A stretch of 64,000 nucleotides of DNA from GCA-003244245 sp035606945 (GTDB lineage Bacteria; Actinomycetota; Actinomycetes; Mycobacteriales; Pseudonocardiaceae), in assembly GCA_035606945.1 (NCBI GenBank), contig DATNDR010000132.1:71379-135378 (forward strand), read 5' to 3'. Below, in pieces: positions 27,359 through 35,756 of this stretch. The first letter of the stretch is position 1. The number at the start of each line of letters is the position of its first letter. Under the pieces are notes generated by a model. The model did no database searches. It saw only the letters and a list, made by a program, of their open reading frames with translations, and was not told the origin of the DNA. The translations under genes and the position numbers were made by a program.

Positions 27359-28776
27359 GAGATCTCCAGGGACAGCAGGTCGGCCATCGTCTCGCGGCGC
27401 AGCAGCAGCCGGTGCGTGCCCTCGCGCACGGCGACCACCGCCGGGCGAGGTAGCAGGTTGTACCGGCTGGACATGGAATAGCAGTACGCACCGGTGCTGG
27501 CGACCGCCAGCAGATCACCCGGGGCCAGGTCATCGGGCAGCCAGCAGTCCCGGACCACCACGTCACCGGACTCGCAGTGCTTGCCGACCACTCGGGACAG
27601 CGCGGCAGGAGCCTCGGACCAACGCGACACCAGCCGGCAGTCATAGGTTGCGTCATACAGTGCCGTGCGCACGTTGTCGCTCATTCCGCCGTTCACTGAG
27701 ATATAGCGGCGCTGTGTCGATGCGGCCACCGTGACCTCTTTGATGGTGCCCACCTCGTAGAGGGTTATCGTGCCAGGTCCGGCGATCGCCCGGCCCGGCT
27801 CGACGACCAGCTCTGGTATGGGTATGCCGGCGCTTCGGCAGCGGGCTTCCACGACGGCAAGCAGATGTGCAGCCAGCGTGGCCGGTCGCGGCGGGTCGTC
27901 GTCCGCGGTGTAGGCGATTCCCAGCCCTCCGCCGAGGTCCAAGGCAGCGAGGGCAGAGGCGACCTGGGGGCCGTGTTCGTCCCGGATCGACGCCAGCAGG
28001 CCGACCATCCGGTGCGCCGCGAGCTCGAAGCCGTCCGCGTCGAAAATCTGCGAGCCGATGTGGCTGTGCAGGCCCACCAGGCGCAGCCCCTGAGATTTGA
28101 GCACTCTTCGGACAGCTTCGGCGGCATCTCCGGCCGCCAGGGAGAAGCCGAATTTCTGGTCTTCGTGGGCGGTGGCGATGAACTCGTGGGTATGCGCCTC
28201 GACGCCCACGGTCGCCCTGATCAGCACGGGTTGCACCACGGCGTGCCGGCGGGCGATGTCGTCGAGCCGGGCGATCTCCAGGAAGGAGTCCAGCACCACC
28301 GCACCGACGCCGGCCGTCACGGCGGCGATCAGCTCGTCAGCGGACTTGTTGTTGCCGTGCATCGCGATCCGGGCCGCGGGGAACCCGGCGTGCAGCGCCA
28401 GGGCGAGCTCGGTGCCGGTGCACACGTCCAGACTCAGACCCTGTTCAGCCACCCAGCGCGCGACCTCGGTGCACAGGAAGGCCTTGGCCGCGTAGTGCAC
28501 GCGGTGCGGGGCGCCGAAGGCGGCGGCGTGTTCGGCGCAGCGGGCCCGGAAGTCCGCTTCGTCGACGACGAACAGCGGCGTGCCGTAAGCCTCAGCGAGT
28601 TCACCGACTTCGACGCCGGCCAGCCGCACTGCACCGTCGTCGCCGCGGTGCGCCCCGCGGGGCCACACCGCCGGGTGCAACACGTTCAACTCGGCGGCAC
28701 CAGCTGGGCGCGGGCCGGCGGTCGAGACTCGGGCCAGCACGTCGGCATGGCGTGGCCCGGCCGGGTGCGCTCTCAC
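27355..28776 (-). CDS. lysA: Diaminopimelate decarboxylase
   Basis: A 473-residue fold-III PLP enzyme making L-lysine from meso-diaminopimelate. The PLP lysine segment is VHYAAKAFLC, the glycine loop is DLGGGLGIAY and the substrate-binding stretch reads CESGDVVVRD. I choose GTG 28776, which overlaps the upstream stop as GTGA and keeps the usual product length. Confidence 0.96.
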   Translation of the reverse strand: MRAHPAGPRHADVLARVSTAGPRPAGAAELNVLHPAVWPRGAHRGDDGAVRLAGVEVGELAEAYGTPLFVVDEADFRARCAEHAAAFGAPHRVHYAAKAFLCTEVARWVAEQGLSLDVCTGTELALALHAGFPAARIAMHGNNKSADELIAAVTAGVGAVVLDSFLEIARLDDIARRHAVVQPVLIRATVGVEAHTHEFIATAHEDQKFGFSLAAGDAAEAVRRVLKSQGLRLVGLHSHIGSQIFDADGFELAAHRMVGLLASIRDEHGPQVASALAALDLGGGLGIAYTADDDPPRPATLAAHLLAVVEARCRSAGIPIPELVVEPGRAIAGPGTITLYEVGTIKEVTVAASTQRRYISVNGGMSDNVRTALYDATYDCRLVSRWSEAPAALSRVVGKHCESGDVVVRDCWLPDDLAPGDLLAVASTGAYCYSMSSRYNLLPRPAVVAVREGTHRLLLRRETMADLLSLEIS

Positions 28777-29912
28777 ATCCGCTCCGGCGCGCTGACGCCG
28801 AGCAGGCCCAAGCCGTTGGCCAGCACCTGGCGGGTCGCCTCGCACAGCGCTAATCGGGCGGCGTGCAGTGGGCCGGGTTGCTCGTCGCCCAGCGGCAGCG
28901 CCCGGCACGTGCCGGCGAAGTTGTGGTAGGCGCCAGCGAGTTCTTCCAGGTAACGGGCCACCCGGTGCGGCTCGCGCAGCGCCGCGGCCGCGGCCACGGT
29001 GCGGGGAAATTCACCCAGCGTGCGGATCAACTCACCTTCCCTGTGGTGGTCGAGCAGCCGGAGTTGAGCGCCCGAGCACCTGATCCCGAGATCGGCGGCG
29101 TTACGGGCCAGCGACGCCAGCCGGGCGTGTACGTACTGTACGGCGAACACCGGATTGTCGTCGGTCCGTTTCGACCAGACGGTGAGGTCGATATCGATCG
29201 GCGAGGCGTACGGCCACCGGATCAGTGCGTAGCGCGCGGCGTCCACCCCGACTGCCTCGACGAGGTCTGCCATGGTGGTCGTCCGCTTGCCCGACTGCAC
29301 GCCGGCGCCTGGGTGCACCAGGCGCACCTGCCGGCCGGACAGCATCTCGACGGTGGCCCACTCGTCGCCCGGTGTGCCGTCATGGTCTGCGCCGAGCAGG
29401 TAGATCCACACGTCGGGGGCTTCTTGGATCACCGCAGCGCCCGCGAAGGCGAGGATGCGGTCCAGCGCGTCGCCGACCGCCACCGAGCGGGCGTCACCGA
29501 GGTGCAGTGGACCGGCGGGGTTGGACGGGACGACTGCCAGCTTGATCCGGCGGCCCACCAGCGTCTGGCCGGCTCCGAAGTTTCTACCGGCGGCGAGCAC
29601 CTGCGCGAGGATCTCGCCGTGCGCATCGACCCCCAGCCGCAGATTGACCAGACCTGGTCCGCCGACCTCGGCGGTGCGCACCCCTGGTCGCTGCGCCAGC
29701 TCCTGCGCCAGCCACTCGGCGAAGTTCAGGGCTATCACGCCGGCCTTGCTTGCGGTCTGTAACGCCACATTGGTGGCGTAGTCACCGTGCCGCAGGTCGC
29801 GCGGGCGGTACACCGTCACCGGGTCCGGAAGCGCGGCCGGGTCGAGACCATGGTCGGCCAGAACGCCGTGAGCGACGGATCGGACCAGGTCGGCGAGCGC
29901 GGCGGGGGTCAC
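28773..29912 (-). CDS. nrtL: ArgS-related anticodon-binding protein NrtL
   Basis: The 379-residue product resembles arginyl-tRNA synthetase but is about 170 residues shorter. The N-terminal tRNA-recognition domain and the first half of the catalytic fold are present. The sequence then jumps from GDALDRILAFAGAAV straight to IYLLGADHDG, deleting the central catalytic part. The HIGH-type motif reads HLGD and the KMSKS-type loop reads SGKRTTT. The DALR anticodon-binding domain is intact and ends SAPERM. Such short homologues are annotated as NrtL and are not expected to aminoacylate. It occupies the argS position before lysA. GTG 29912 gives the family length. Confidence 0.82.
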   Translation of the reverse strand: MTPAALADLVRSVAHGVLADHGLDPAALPDPVTVYRPRDLRHGDYATNVALQTASKAGVIALNFAEWLAQELAQRPGVRTAEVGGPGLVNLRLGVDAHGEILAQVLAAGRNFGAGQTLVGRRIKLAVVPSNPAGPLHLGDARSVAVGDALDRILAFAGAAVIQEAPDVWIYLLGADHDGTPGDEWATVEMLSGRQVRLVHPGAGVQSGKRTTTMADLVEAVGVDAARYALIRWPYASPIDIDLTVWSKRTDDNPVFAVQYVHARLASLARNAADLGIRCSGAQLRLLDHHREGELIRTLGEFPRTVAAAAALREPHRVARYLEELAGAYHNFAGTCRALPLGDEQPGPLHAARLALCEATRQVLANGLGLLGVSAPERM

Positions 29913-30051
29913 CTCTGTGAGTCTAGGGAGGTGCGCGAATCCGTCGGTGAGGGAGTTTGACGGCCCGGGTTCACTCCGTATTGACCGGGGGTCCTTACAC
30001 TGACGCCGCGGTCTGGTGGCAGACCCCATCGTGAGCGAGGACCAGTCAGGT

Positions 30052-30849
30052 ATGCCAAGCGGCAAGACCAGCAAGGCAGTGCGCACTGCGCGCCCGGTCG
30101 TCTCGGCGACCAAACCCAAGCCGTGGGGCACGATAGCCGCGGTTGTTGCGGTTTTGGTGTTCGCCGTCGGCATCTTCGGATACATGTTCACCCGGTACGA
30201 GGACCGTCGCGCCTTCACCCCGACCGCTGACAACCGGGACCCCTCCACGCACATCAACGGTGTTGTCATGGAGAACTACGGTGCAGGCCGGGGGCATATC
30301 GGTCCGGACAAGCGGGTGGCCTACGACCACAGCCCTCCTTTCGGAGGTCCGCATGACGGGACGTGGGCAGCCTGCAACGGAGTGGTCTACTCGACGCCGG
30401 TGCGTAACGAGAACATGGTCCATGCCCTGGAGCATGGCGCGGTATGGATCGCCTACAACCCCACCAAGATCACCGGAGCGGCGCTGCAGTCACTGCGTGA
30501 CCGCGTGCAGGGCTCGAACTACCTGATGCTGTCTCCCTATCCTGGCCTGGACGCGCCGATCGCCCTGCAGTCGTGGGGACACCAGCTCAAGGTGACCGAC
30601 GCCGCCGACAAGCGGATCGACCACTTCATCCAGGCGCTGCGGCTCAACCAGTACACCTACCCGGAGATCGGGGCCAGCTGCGACGAGCTGCCCGGCCTGT
30701 TCGACCCGGCGAAACCACCACCGTTCGTCGCCGCTGCGCCCGGTCCGGACGCCGTCCCGTTGACCTTCTCCGGTGGCCGCGGTGCAGCCCCGGCGGAGGG
30801 CACCGGGTCACCTGCCCCTGGTGGCACCCCGCCCGGGCCAGGTAGCTGA
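30052..30849 (+). CDS. DUF3105 membrane-anchored protein
   Basis: A protein of about 265 residues with a basic cytoplasmic N-terminus, one membrane helix (TIAAVVAVLVFAVGIFGYMF) and an extracellular DUF3105 domain. That domain carries YDHSPPFGGPHDGTWAACNG and the NMVHALEHGAVWIAYNP block, where conserved His and Cys may bind metal. A Pro/Gly-rich tail ends the protein. Function is unknown. It forms a two-gene operon with the DUF305 gene, eight bases downstream. GTG codons at 30016 or 30031 are possible earlier starts. Confidence 0.85.
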   Translation: MPSGKTSKAVRTARPVVSATKPKPWGTIAAVVAVLVFAVGIFGYMFTRYEDRRAFTPTADNRDPSTHINGVVMENYGAGRGHIGPDKRVAYDHSPPFGGPHDGTWAACNGVVYSTPVRNENMVHALEHGAVWIAYNPTKITGAALQSLRDRVQGSNYLMLSPYPGLDAPIALQSWGHQLKVTDAADKRIDHFIQALRLNQYTYPEIGASCDELPGLFDPAKPPPFVAAAPGPDAVPLTFSGGRGAAPAEGTGSPAPGGTPPGPGS

Positions 30850-30857
30850 GCCGCGCC

Positions 30858-31595
30858 ATGGCGGAGACGATCGTGCATGGCGGGGTGGACGCTGGCAGCG
30901 CCGGGGCGCCAACCACCAGCAAGCGGCGGGCCCGGTGGGTCCGGATGATTCTGGCCGGCGGTGCGGTGCTCGCTGTGCTGCTGCTCGGTGCGGCGCTGGA
31001 AACGGCGCTGCCCCTGGTAGGCGGGGTCTCGGCGCAGTCCGAAGGCGGCACGGTGGACGTCGGGTTCGCGCAGGACATGTCAGTGCACCACCGCCAGGCG
31101 GTGCTGATGGCGGGTCTGGCACGGGATCGCAGCGCCGATCCCGTGATCCGGTTGCTGGCCTTCGACATCGAGACCAACCAGCTCCAGCAGATCGGCCAGA
31201 TGCAAGGCTGGCTCAGCTTGTGGAACGCCGCCGCATTGCCCACCGGCCGGTACATGACCTGGATGACGGGCGCCGGCTCGATGCCGGGGATGGCGGGGAT
31301 GACACACGGCGGTGGGTCGGCTGGCGTGGCAACAATGCCGGGCATGGCCTCCCCCGCTGATCTGGACCGGCTCCGGGCCGCCAGCGGCGCCCAGTTCGAC
31401 ATGCTGTTCCTGCAGCTGATGCTGCGGCACCATCAGGGCGGGGCACCGATGGCCCATTACGCGGCGCAGCACGGCGAGATTCCCCAGGTGCGCAATCTGG
31501 CGGAGAAGATGGTCATCTCGCAGGACGCCGAGAGCGAGTACATGGCCCAGCTGATCACCCAGCGCGGCGCGCAACCGCTACCTCCAACGCGCTGA
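30858..31595 (+). CDS. DUF305 family protein, possible copper-binding
   Basis: A 245-residue protein with one membrane helix (MILAGGAVLAVLLLGAAL) and an exported four-helix DUF305 domain. Paired His motifs MSVHHRQ and LRHHQGG, plus a Met-rich loop (PGMAGMTHGG), are typical of the family. Some relatives such as CopM bind copper. Pairing with DUF3105, which also has conserved His and Cys, suggests a joint extracytoplasmic metal role; that is inference. Confidence 0.85.
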   Translation: MAETIVHGGVDAGSAGAPTTSKRRARWVRMILAGGAVLAVLLLGAALETALPLVGGVSAQSEGGTVDVGFAQDMSVHHRQAVLMAGLARDRSADPVIRLLAFDIETNQLQQIGQMQGWLSLWNAAALPTGRYMTWMTGAGSMPGMAGMTHGGGSAGVATMPGMASPADLDRLRAASGAQFDMLFLQLMLRHHQGGAPMAHYAAQHGEIPQVRNLAEKMVISQDAESEYMAQLITQRGAQPLPPTR

Positions 31596-31649
31596 CCGAC
31601 ACCGCGTTGGGCGTGGACGACCGGTAGCGGTACCCTCTGCAGCTGGCAA

Positions 31650-31724
31650 GCCCCCGTAGCTCAGGGGATAGAGCACCGCCCTCCGGAGGCGGGAGCGCAG
31701 GTTCGAATCCTGCCGGGGGCGCCA
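31650..31724 (+). tRNA. tRNA-Arg (CCG)
   Basis: A complete cloverleaf: acceptor GCCCCCG pairs with CGGGGGC, the anticodon stem-loop is CCGCC-CTCCGGA-GGCGG with anticodon CCG, and the T-loop is TTCGAAT. CCA is encoded at 31722-31724. The 3' 41 bases recur at 34308 and 35757, showing that this gene is an integration site. Confidence 0.97.
31680..31720 (+). other. att core 1 (inside tRNA-Arg 3' half)
   Basis: A 41-base block from the anticodon loop to the acceptor end of the tRNA. Identical blocks occur at 34308-34348 and 35757-35797, the pattern left by site-specific integration into a tRNA 3' end. Confidence 0.92.
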
Positions 31725-31940
31725 CGTCTGAACAGCCAATATCACTGTGAGTAGGCTACTTTTCGCCCTGATCTACTAGGGCGGTATTCATCCTCTACTC
31801 AGCACCGCTGGAGTGACAGACCGAGACGCCAGCGGCTCATCTCCGCTGATCAAGGCCGGTAGCACAGGTCATCCCGATACAAGAGTGACGGCTTAGATGA
31901 AGCCATTGATCTCGCTCCCCGGGCCGCAGCGCCATCTCCT
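31725..31940 (+). repeat. Conserved flank after att core 1, with decayed sequence
   Basis: About 200 bases that align imperfectly with the sequence after att core 2 (34352-34570). Shared strings include ATCACTGTGAGTA, TGGAGTGACAG and a GCTCCCCGG block. It looks like the conserved right end of an integrated unit. The rest of 31940-32343 has only short overlapping frames on the minus strand and no intact gene. Confidence 0.7.
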
Positions 31941-32343
31941 CAACACGCTCGGCGCCGCGCGCAGTGCTTGCTGCAAGGTAAAATCGACCCGCGCGACCAC
32001 GTTGTCGATTCGCCAGCCCCAAAACCTTCCGCAGAGCCCGTTCTTTCGGCGAGGGCAGCGCCAACCGGATCCCCGCATCCCCGGCGACGGACACCAACAA
32101 ACCGAGCAGCATACCAACCAAATTGATCGGCATCCCATGCGCACTCGCGGCGCGGCGGTGTTGGGCGAGTTCAGTTCGGGTCCGATGTGCCGCGGTTAAG
32201 ATCAGGTCCGACCAGCAAAGGGCCTATGGTCAGATCACCAACCACAAATCGTCTAGGCATACCCCTGTGTTGGTAGTACGCACTTGGCTGCCTACGGTCC
32301 GAGATCGGCTTCAGGATGCCGCTGGCAACCACGGTTGGACAGA

Positions 32344-32934
32344 TTAGCGCAACGAATGGCGCGCAAGTCCAGGTATCGACTCGCAACCTGTCAGAAGAGG
32401 ATCCTGCTGGCAGCGCTGGGTCGGGGCTGGGTTCTTATGGTTCGCCGGTGCCGCCGGCTGTGGGCGCTGATCCTGGGGATGCTGGTCTTGTGGGTGCTGA
32501 TCCTGTGGGTGCTGATCCTGTGGGTGCTGATCCTGTAGACGCGAGTTATTTTCGGCCTGCACCGCCTTGGGGTCCCACTCTGGTACGCCAGCAGACCCAG
32601 GGCCGAGGCCAGGCGCATCCCCGGGACCAGGCGCGGTCATGGGAGCAGGCACATTCGCGGAACCGGCCGCATCCGCGGCAGCGGGCGCGTTCATGGGGGC
32701 AGGCGCGTTCGCAGGAACCGACGAAGAACCCGAGTTGAAGGTGCCAGCTCCGGGTGAATCTTCCGTTGTTTGACGACGAACTAGACCCGCTGTTGGGTCC
32801 GGTGGGGTCACCACCGCGGCCCCGGGAGATGCGGTGGCAGCAGTCGGGGCGGAGGCACCGTTGCCGCTGGTGCATCCGGCCAGAAGCACGATCAAACCGC
32901 TAGCCACAATCAAGCAGCCCCTGTGGAATCCCAT
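32344..32934 (-). CDS. Lipoprotein with QDQHP pentapeptide repeats
   Basis: A 196-residue predicted lipoprotein. The signal peptide ends in lipobox LLAG followed by Cys20. The next 100 residues are low-complexity Ala, Pro and Gly. From about residue 133, QDQHP is repeated four times, followed by a QDQRP variant, and a short basic tail with two Cys follows. Asp and His in register could bind metal, but no family is recognised. The gene lies inside the first tRNA-associated unit, next to a cyanase gene. Confidence 0.6.
   Translation of the reverse strand: MGFHRGCLIVASGLIVLLAGCTSGNGASAPTAATASPGAAVVTPPDPTAGLVRRQTTEDSPGAGTFNSGSSSVPANAPAPMNAPAAADAAGSANVPAPMTAPGPGDAPGLGPGSAGVPEWDPKAVQAENNSRLQDQHPQDQHPQDQHPQDQHPQDQRPQPAAPANHKNPAPTQRCQQDPLLTGCESIPGLARHSLR
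32461..32535. repeat. Five 15-bp tandem repeats in the lipoprotein gene
   Basis: Units of TGGGTGCTGATCCTG repeat five times; the last three are identical and the first two diverged. They encode the QDQHP tract on the minus strand. Tandem units of this kind can change number by slippage without shifting the frame. Confidence 0.9.
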
Positions 32935-33146
32935 GCTGGCACCAACGCGTCAACGGGTCTCGCGATGCGCCGTCACCCATCACCTGGAACTAGACATGCA
33001 CACGGCCACGGCCACACATGCGCGGTCCCGGGTGACGCTTGACGCGGTCCCAGCTGACGGGTGATGGGGTCAAAATCTGGTGGGTTTGTCTTTTTCCAAT
33101 GCAAAAGGCGTTCGGCCCGCGGCGTCGAACACCGCGCCTATGCAGC

Positions 33147-33599
33147 CTACCAGGTCGCAGGATCTCGGAAGGGGAGGAACGCGCCGTTTAGAGTGATCTT
33201 TACTCGTGGCCCACGGTCGGTATCTTCGCGATCCACGGATAAACTGAAATTAACGGCACTCATGATCCCGTCGCCGAACTCCTCATGGATGAGCGCCTTG
33301 ATGGTCGTGCCGTAGACCTGCAGCACCTCATAGATCCGATACATCGTCGGATCCGTCGGAGGCGTCGATTCCAAACAGCCCCGAGTAGGACTCTCTTGAA
33401 GCACTGCCACCGCCTGAGTGGGCAAATCGAGGAGCCGCTGGACCTGTTCGGCTCGTTCGGCGGTGAACGGATGCTGACCGAGCAGCGCCGCTGTGGTCCA
33501 CGTCTTGTCGAGGCCAAGTTTGCGAGCGAGGTCGTCAAACTTTAGGCCCTTCTCACGCATTTGTTCGATGATGTGTGTCGTCACCTGCCTGCGGTCCAT
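33147..33599 (-). CDS. cynS: Cyanate hydratase (cyanase)
   Basis: A 150-residue protein that converts cyanate and bicarbonate to ammonia and CO2. The N-terminal helix-turn-helix-like half is followed by the catalytic domain. Catalytic Arg88 and Glu91 are seen in MYRIYEVLQVYG and Ser114 in GDGIMSAVNFSL, eight residues earlier than E. coli numbering. ATG 33599 has AGGAGG six bases upstream, which settles the start. No carbonic anhydrase or transporter gene is adjacent, unlike the E. coli cyn operon. It is cargo of the first tRNA-associated unit. Confidence 0.95.
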   Translation of the reverse strand: MDRRQVTTHIIEQMREKGLKFDDLARKLGLDKTWTTAALLGQHPFTAERAEQVQRLLDLPTQAVAVLQESPTRGCLESTPPTDPTMYRIYEVLQVYGTTIKALIHEEFGDGIMSAVNFSLSVDREDTDRGPRVKITLNGAFLPFRDPATW

Positions 33600-33951
33600 T
33601 GCGCCTCCTGTTGAACATCCGGTTCCAGTCCAGCTACCTGGCCGCGCTTGATTATGCACCGACCCCGGTACTGGCGCTTGGTACTGCTGACGTCGCGGGG
33701 TTGTCCCGCCGCGGGGCAGTGCGCCGTCGGAGGTAATGGACACCCGTTCCTGGCAAGCCGTGGGCCTGAGAGCGGATGAACTCCACGATCTCCGGGGGTC
33801 ACGTCCGGGTGCAGCTTCACTGGGGCCGAGTCAGCCCCCGCCACTCGTCGAGCAGCCCGACCATCCCAACTGCTTGAGCGACGGCGACACACAAACCGGC
33901 TAGGCAACTGTCACCGATCATCCGAAGCCAAGACGGCACCTATCACCCGAA
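33600..33951. other. Intergenic, no gene recognised
   Basis: About 350 bases between the cyanase start and the resolvase remnant. Only short unsupported frames are present. The cyanase promoter should be here. Confidence 0.5.
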
Positions 33952-33996
33952 GCCAGACATGATCGGGCTATCCATTACAGCCCGATCATGTCTGGC
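33952..33996. repeat. 18-bp perfect inverted repeat over a resolvase start
   Basis: Arms 33952-33969 and 33979-33996 are perfect complements around a 9-base spacer. The right arm contains the ATG of the resolvase-like frame. The spacer and right arm recur at 53471-53503, so this is a conserved upstream element of that recombinase family, possibly an operator or part of a res site. Confidence 0.85.
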
Positions 33997-34216
33997 ATCT
34001 TGATCGGCTACGCCCGCTGCTCCCCCGACACCCAGGGACCTCACAGCCCAACGCCCACCACGGATCGAGATGGATGTCGCCGAGGCACATCGCAGATTCA
34101 TGCTCACGGTGACGGTAACGGTGCCCGGCGAGCAGTGCACGTCACCACATGCAGGTGACGGGTGGCATGTCCTCGACCTCCAAAGGTCGCCACGCGTGCA
34201 AGGGTTCGTGCAATGA
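33988..34216 (+). pseudogene. Serine resolvase remnant, frameshifted
   Basis: The frame starts MSGILIGYARCSPDTQ, the N-terminal catalytic block of Tn3-type resolvases with Ser in ARCS. One extra G at about 34036 shifts the frame. After correction DLTAQR follows, as in the family, and the sequence then diverges and ends at TGA 34214 in VQGFVQ. Only the first 25 or so residues are recognisable, so the gene is dead. Confidence 0.75.
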
Positions 34217-34307
34217 ACCACAGGCCACCCCAGCAACTTATGACACGCTGAGCAGCCAAAACAGAACGAGAAGACGCCACAGACGGGCATGATCGGGGTT
34301 GTACCGG
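34196..34307 (+). repeat. Left flank of att core 2
   Basis: This stretch closely matches 35640-35756 before att core 3. Both contain GTGCAAGGGTTCGTGCAATG, which reads VQGFVQ-stop, then a shared ATGACACGCTGAGCAG block. A third copy of the first motif is at 34591-34612. The peptide tail looks like the end of a lost gene, possibly an integrase. Confidence 0.8.
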
Positions 34308-34348
34308 CCTCCGGAGGCGGGAGCGCAGGTTCGAATCCTGCCGGGGGC
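34308..34348 (+). other. att core 2
   Basis: An exact 41-base copy of the tRNA-Arg 3' segment, without the rest of the tRNA. It ends the first unit (31721-34307) and begins the second. Confidence 0.92.
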
Positions 34349-34351
34349 ACC

Positions 34352-34570
34352 ATGTCTGACCTGCCGATTATCACTGTGAGTAAGCCAATTTTTGGTGTGA
34401 TTCACGGGGGCGGTGTTCATCGGCTACTCCGTAGCACTGGAGTGACAGCCCGGGAGCCAGCTGCTCGTTTGCGCTGGTTGGAGCTGGTGGTGCAGATCAT
34501 CGATGAAACGCGGGTGACGGTTTGACCGACGCTATCAACCTTGCTCCCCGGAGCCGCTGCGCCACGTCGT
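34352..34570 (+). repeat. Conserved flank after att core 2; gene-free to 34901
   Basis: Aligns with 31725-31940 after the tRNA. The stretch 34571-34901 has a further VQGFVQ-stop tail at 34591-34612 and otherwise no recognisable gene. Confidence 0.7.
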
Positions 34571-34901
34571 CAGCACTCTGGACGCGGTAGTCGTGCAAGG
34601 ATTCGTGCAATGAGCGCGCACCCGGTGCCATCAGAGCGCGCCCAACGGTGGCTGGGCACGATCCAGTTCCCGTAAACAGCCCACCGCGGTCGTCAGGGTA
34701 CGAGCTTGTCAGACTCGGTCGAGGTACGTGCGGATCGCTAGGAGGTGTGACGACGCGTTGTTCTGATCGGCTCGGGTATCCGCTGTGATGGCCCCTGATC
34801 ACCGGCTCGTCGGACCCCAAGGGCGTGAGCCAGCACCGCGTCCTGCATGTGCTCGCACCAACCCAGGTAGGATCTGCGGCGGTACCGGGAGGTGACGTCG
34901 C

Positions 34902-35147
34902 GTGACTCAAGGATCCAGTGCAGAGATTGATGCCGTAGTCACCGCCACTGGTGACCTGGTGGTGCCCTCTGATGTCGTGCGGCAACTTTCGCTTATCCCA
35001 GGTCAGCGGGTGCGTCTGACGGTCAGCGCGGCAGTTCCCCGGCGAAACATGTATGGAGCGCTCGCCGGGCGCGTACCTGACGTGAGCGCTGAGGAGATCA
35101 CCGACGAGAGACGTGAGGTATGGGCCAATCTGGCGGACGGGCAGTGA
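34902..35147 (+). CDS. Antitoxin of a VapBC-type pair, AbrB/VapB-like
   Basis: An 81-residue protein. Residues 10-45 (AVVTATGDLVVPSDVVRQLSLIPGQRVRLTV) look like a swapped-hairpin AbrB/MazE-type DNA-binding domain. The acidic C-terminal tail (EEITDERREVWANLADGQ) is the likely toxin-binding part. It starts at GTG 34902 with GGAGGTGA upstream. Its stop overlaps the toxin start as GTGA. Antitoxins of this kind neutralise the toxin and repress their own operon. Confidence 0.78.
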   Translation: MTQGSSAEIDAVVTATGDLVVPSDVVRQLSLIPGQRVRLTVSAAVPRRNMYGALAGRVPDVSAEEITDERREVWANLADGQ

Positions 35148-35557
35148 CCGCTGGGACTTCGCTCATCCTCGATTCTCACGCTTTCATTTGGTACGTCCTG
35201 GCATCGCCCCGCTTATCAGACAAGGCGCGCCAGATAATGGATGATGCGACTCGCTCGGATATCCCACTAGTGATTTCAGCGGCGACCCTCGTCGAGCTGG
35301 CCTATCTCGTGGAAAAAGGCACCTTCATGCGGACGCATCTCGAAGCGTTTCACGAGGTTGTTGACGCGACAGGATCCGGATTCGAGGTCGCGGCGATCGA
35401 TAATGCAGTCGCACGAGCGGTCAGCAGAATTCCTCGCACCGCCGTAACTGATCCTTTTGACCGGATCATCGCTGCCACCGCCCTGGTGAGAGCCGCCCGC
35501 CTGGTGACCTACGACCGCAAGATCCGTCAGCTCGCCGCCGTGGAAACCATCTGGTAA
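35144..35557 (+). CDS. PIN-domain toxin, VapC family
   Basis: A 137-residue PIN-domain ribonuclease. The acidic catalytic residues are in LILDSHAFIWY, TLVELAYL and DPFDRIIAATAL. I choose GTG 35144, translationally coupled to the antitoxin by a 4-base overlap. VapC toxins cut tRNA or rRNA when free of antitoxin. This pair is the only cargo of the second tRNA-associated unit, where it could stabilise the unit. Confidence 0.88.
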   Translation: MTAGTSLILDSHAFIWYVLASPRLSDKARQIMDDATRSDIPLVISAATLVELAYLVEKGTFMRTHLEAFHEVVDATGSGFEVAAIDNAVARAVSRIPRTAVTDPFDRIIAATALVRAARLVTYDRKIRQLAAVETIW

Positions 35558-35639
35558 ACGGGACAGCGATCAGGTCGCACTGCCGGGTTCCATATCGCCC
35601 TGTACGCGGCGCGGTGCTCTGCCGCGTCGTGAGCATCGT

Positions 35640-35756
35640 CGCTCGTGCAAGGGTTCGTGCAATGAACCACGAGACACCACGGCCACTCATGACACGCTGA
35701 GCAGGCAAAAGAGAACGCGACGACACCAGAGACAGGCATGATCAGGGTTGTACCGG
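35640..35756 (+). repeat. Left flank of att core 3
   Basis: Matches 34196-34307 before att core 2, including the VQGFVQ-stop tail. It indicates that both units ended with the same sequence. Confidence 0.8.

Noticed and set aside
31837..32144. Overlapping minus-strand frames of 83 and 98 residues after the tRNA
   Set aside because: They may be pieces of one decayed gene, but neither frame has a recognisable product, and part lies in the repeated att flank.
34238..34420. Short minus-strand frames reading GRIRTCAPASGG
   Set aside because: They are translations of the tRNA-derived att cores, a known source of false genes.
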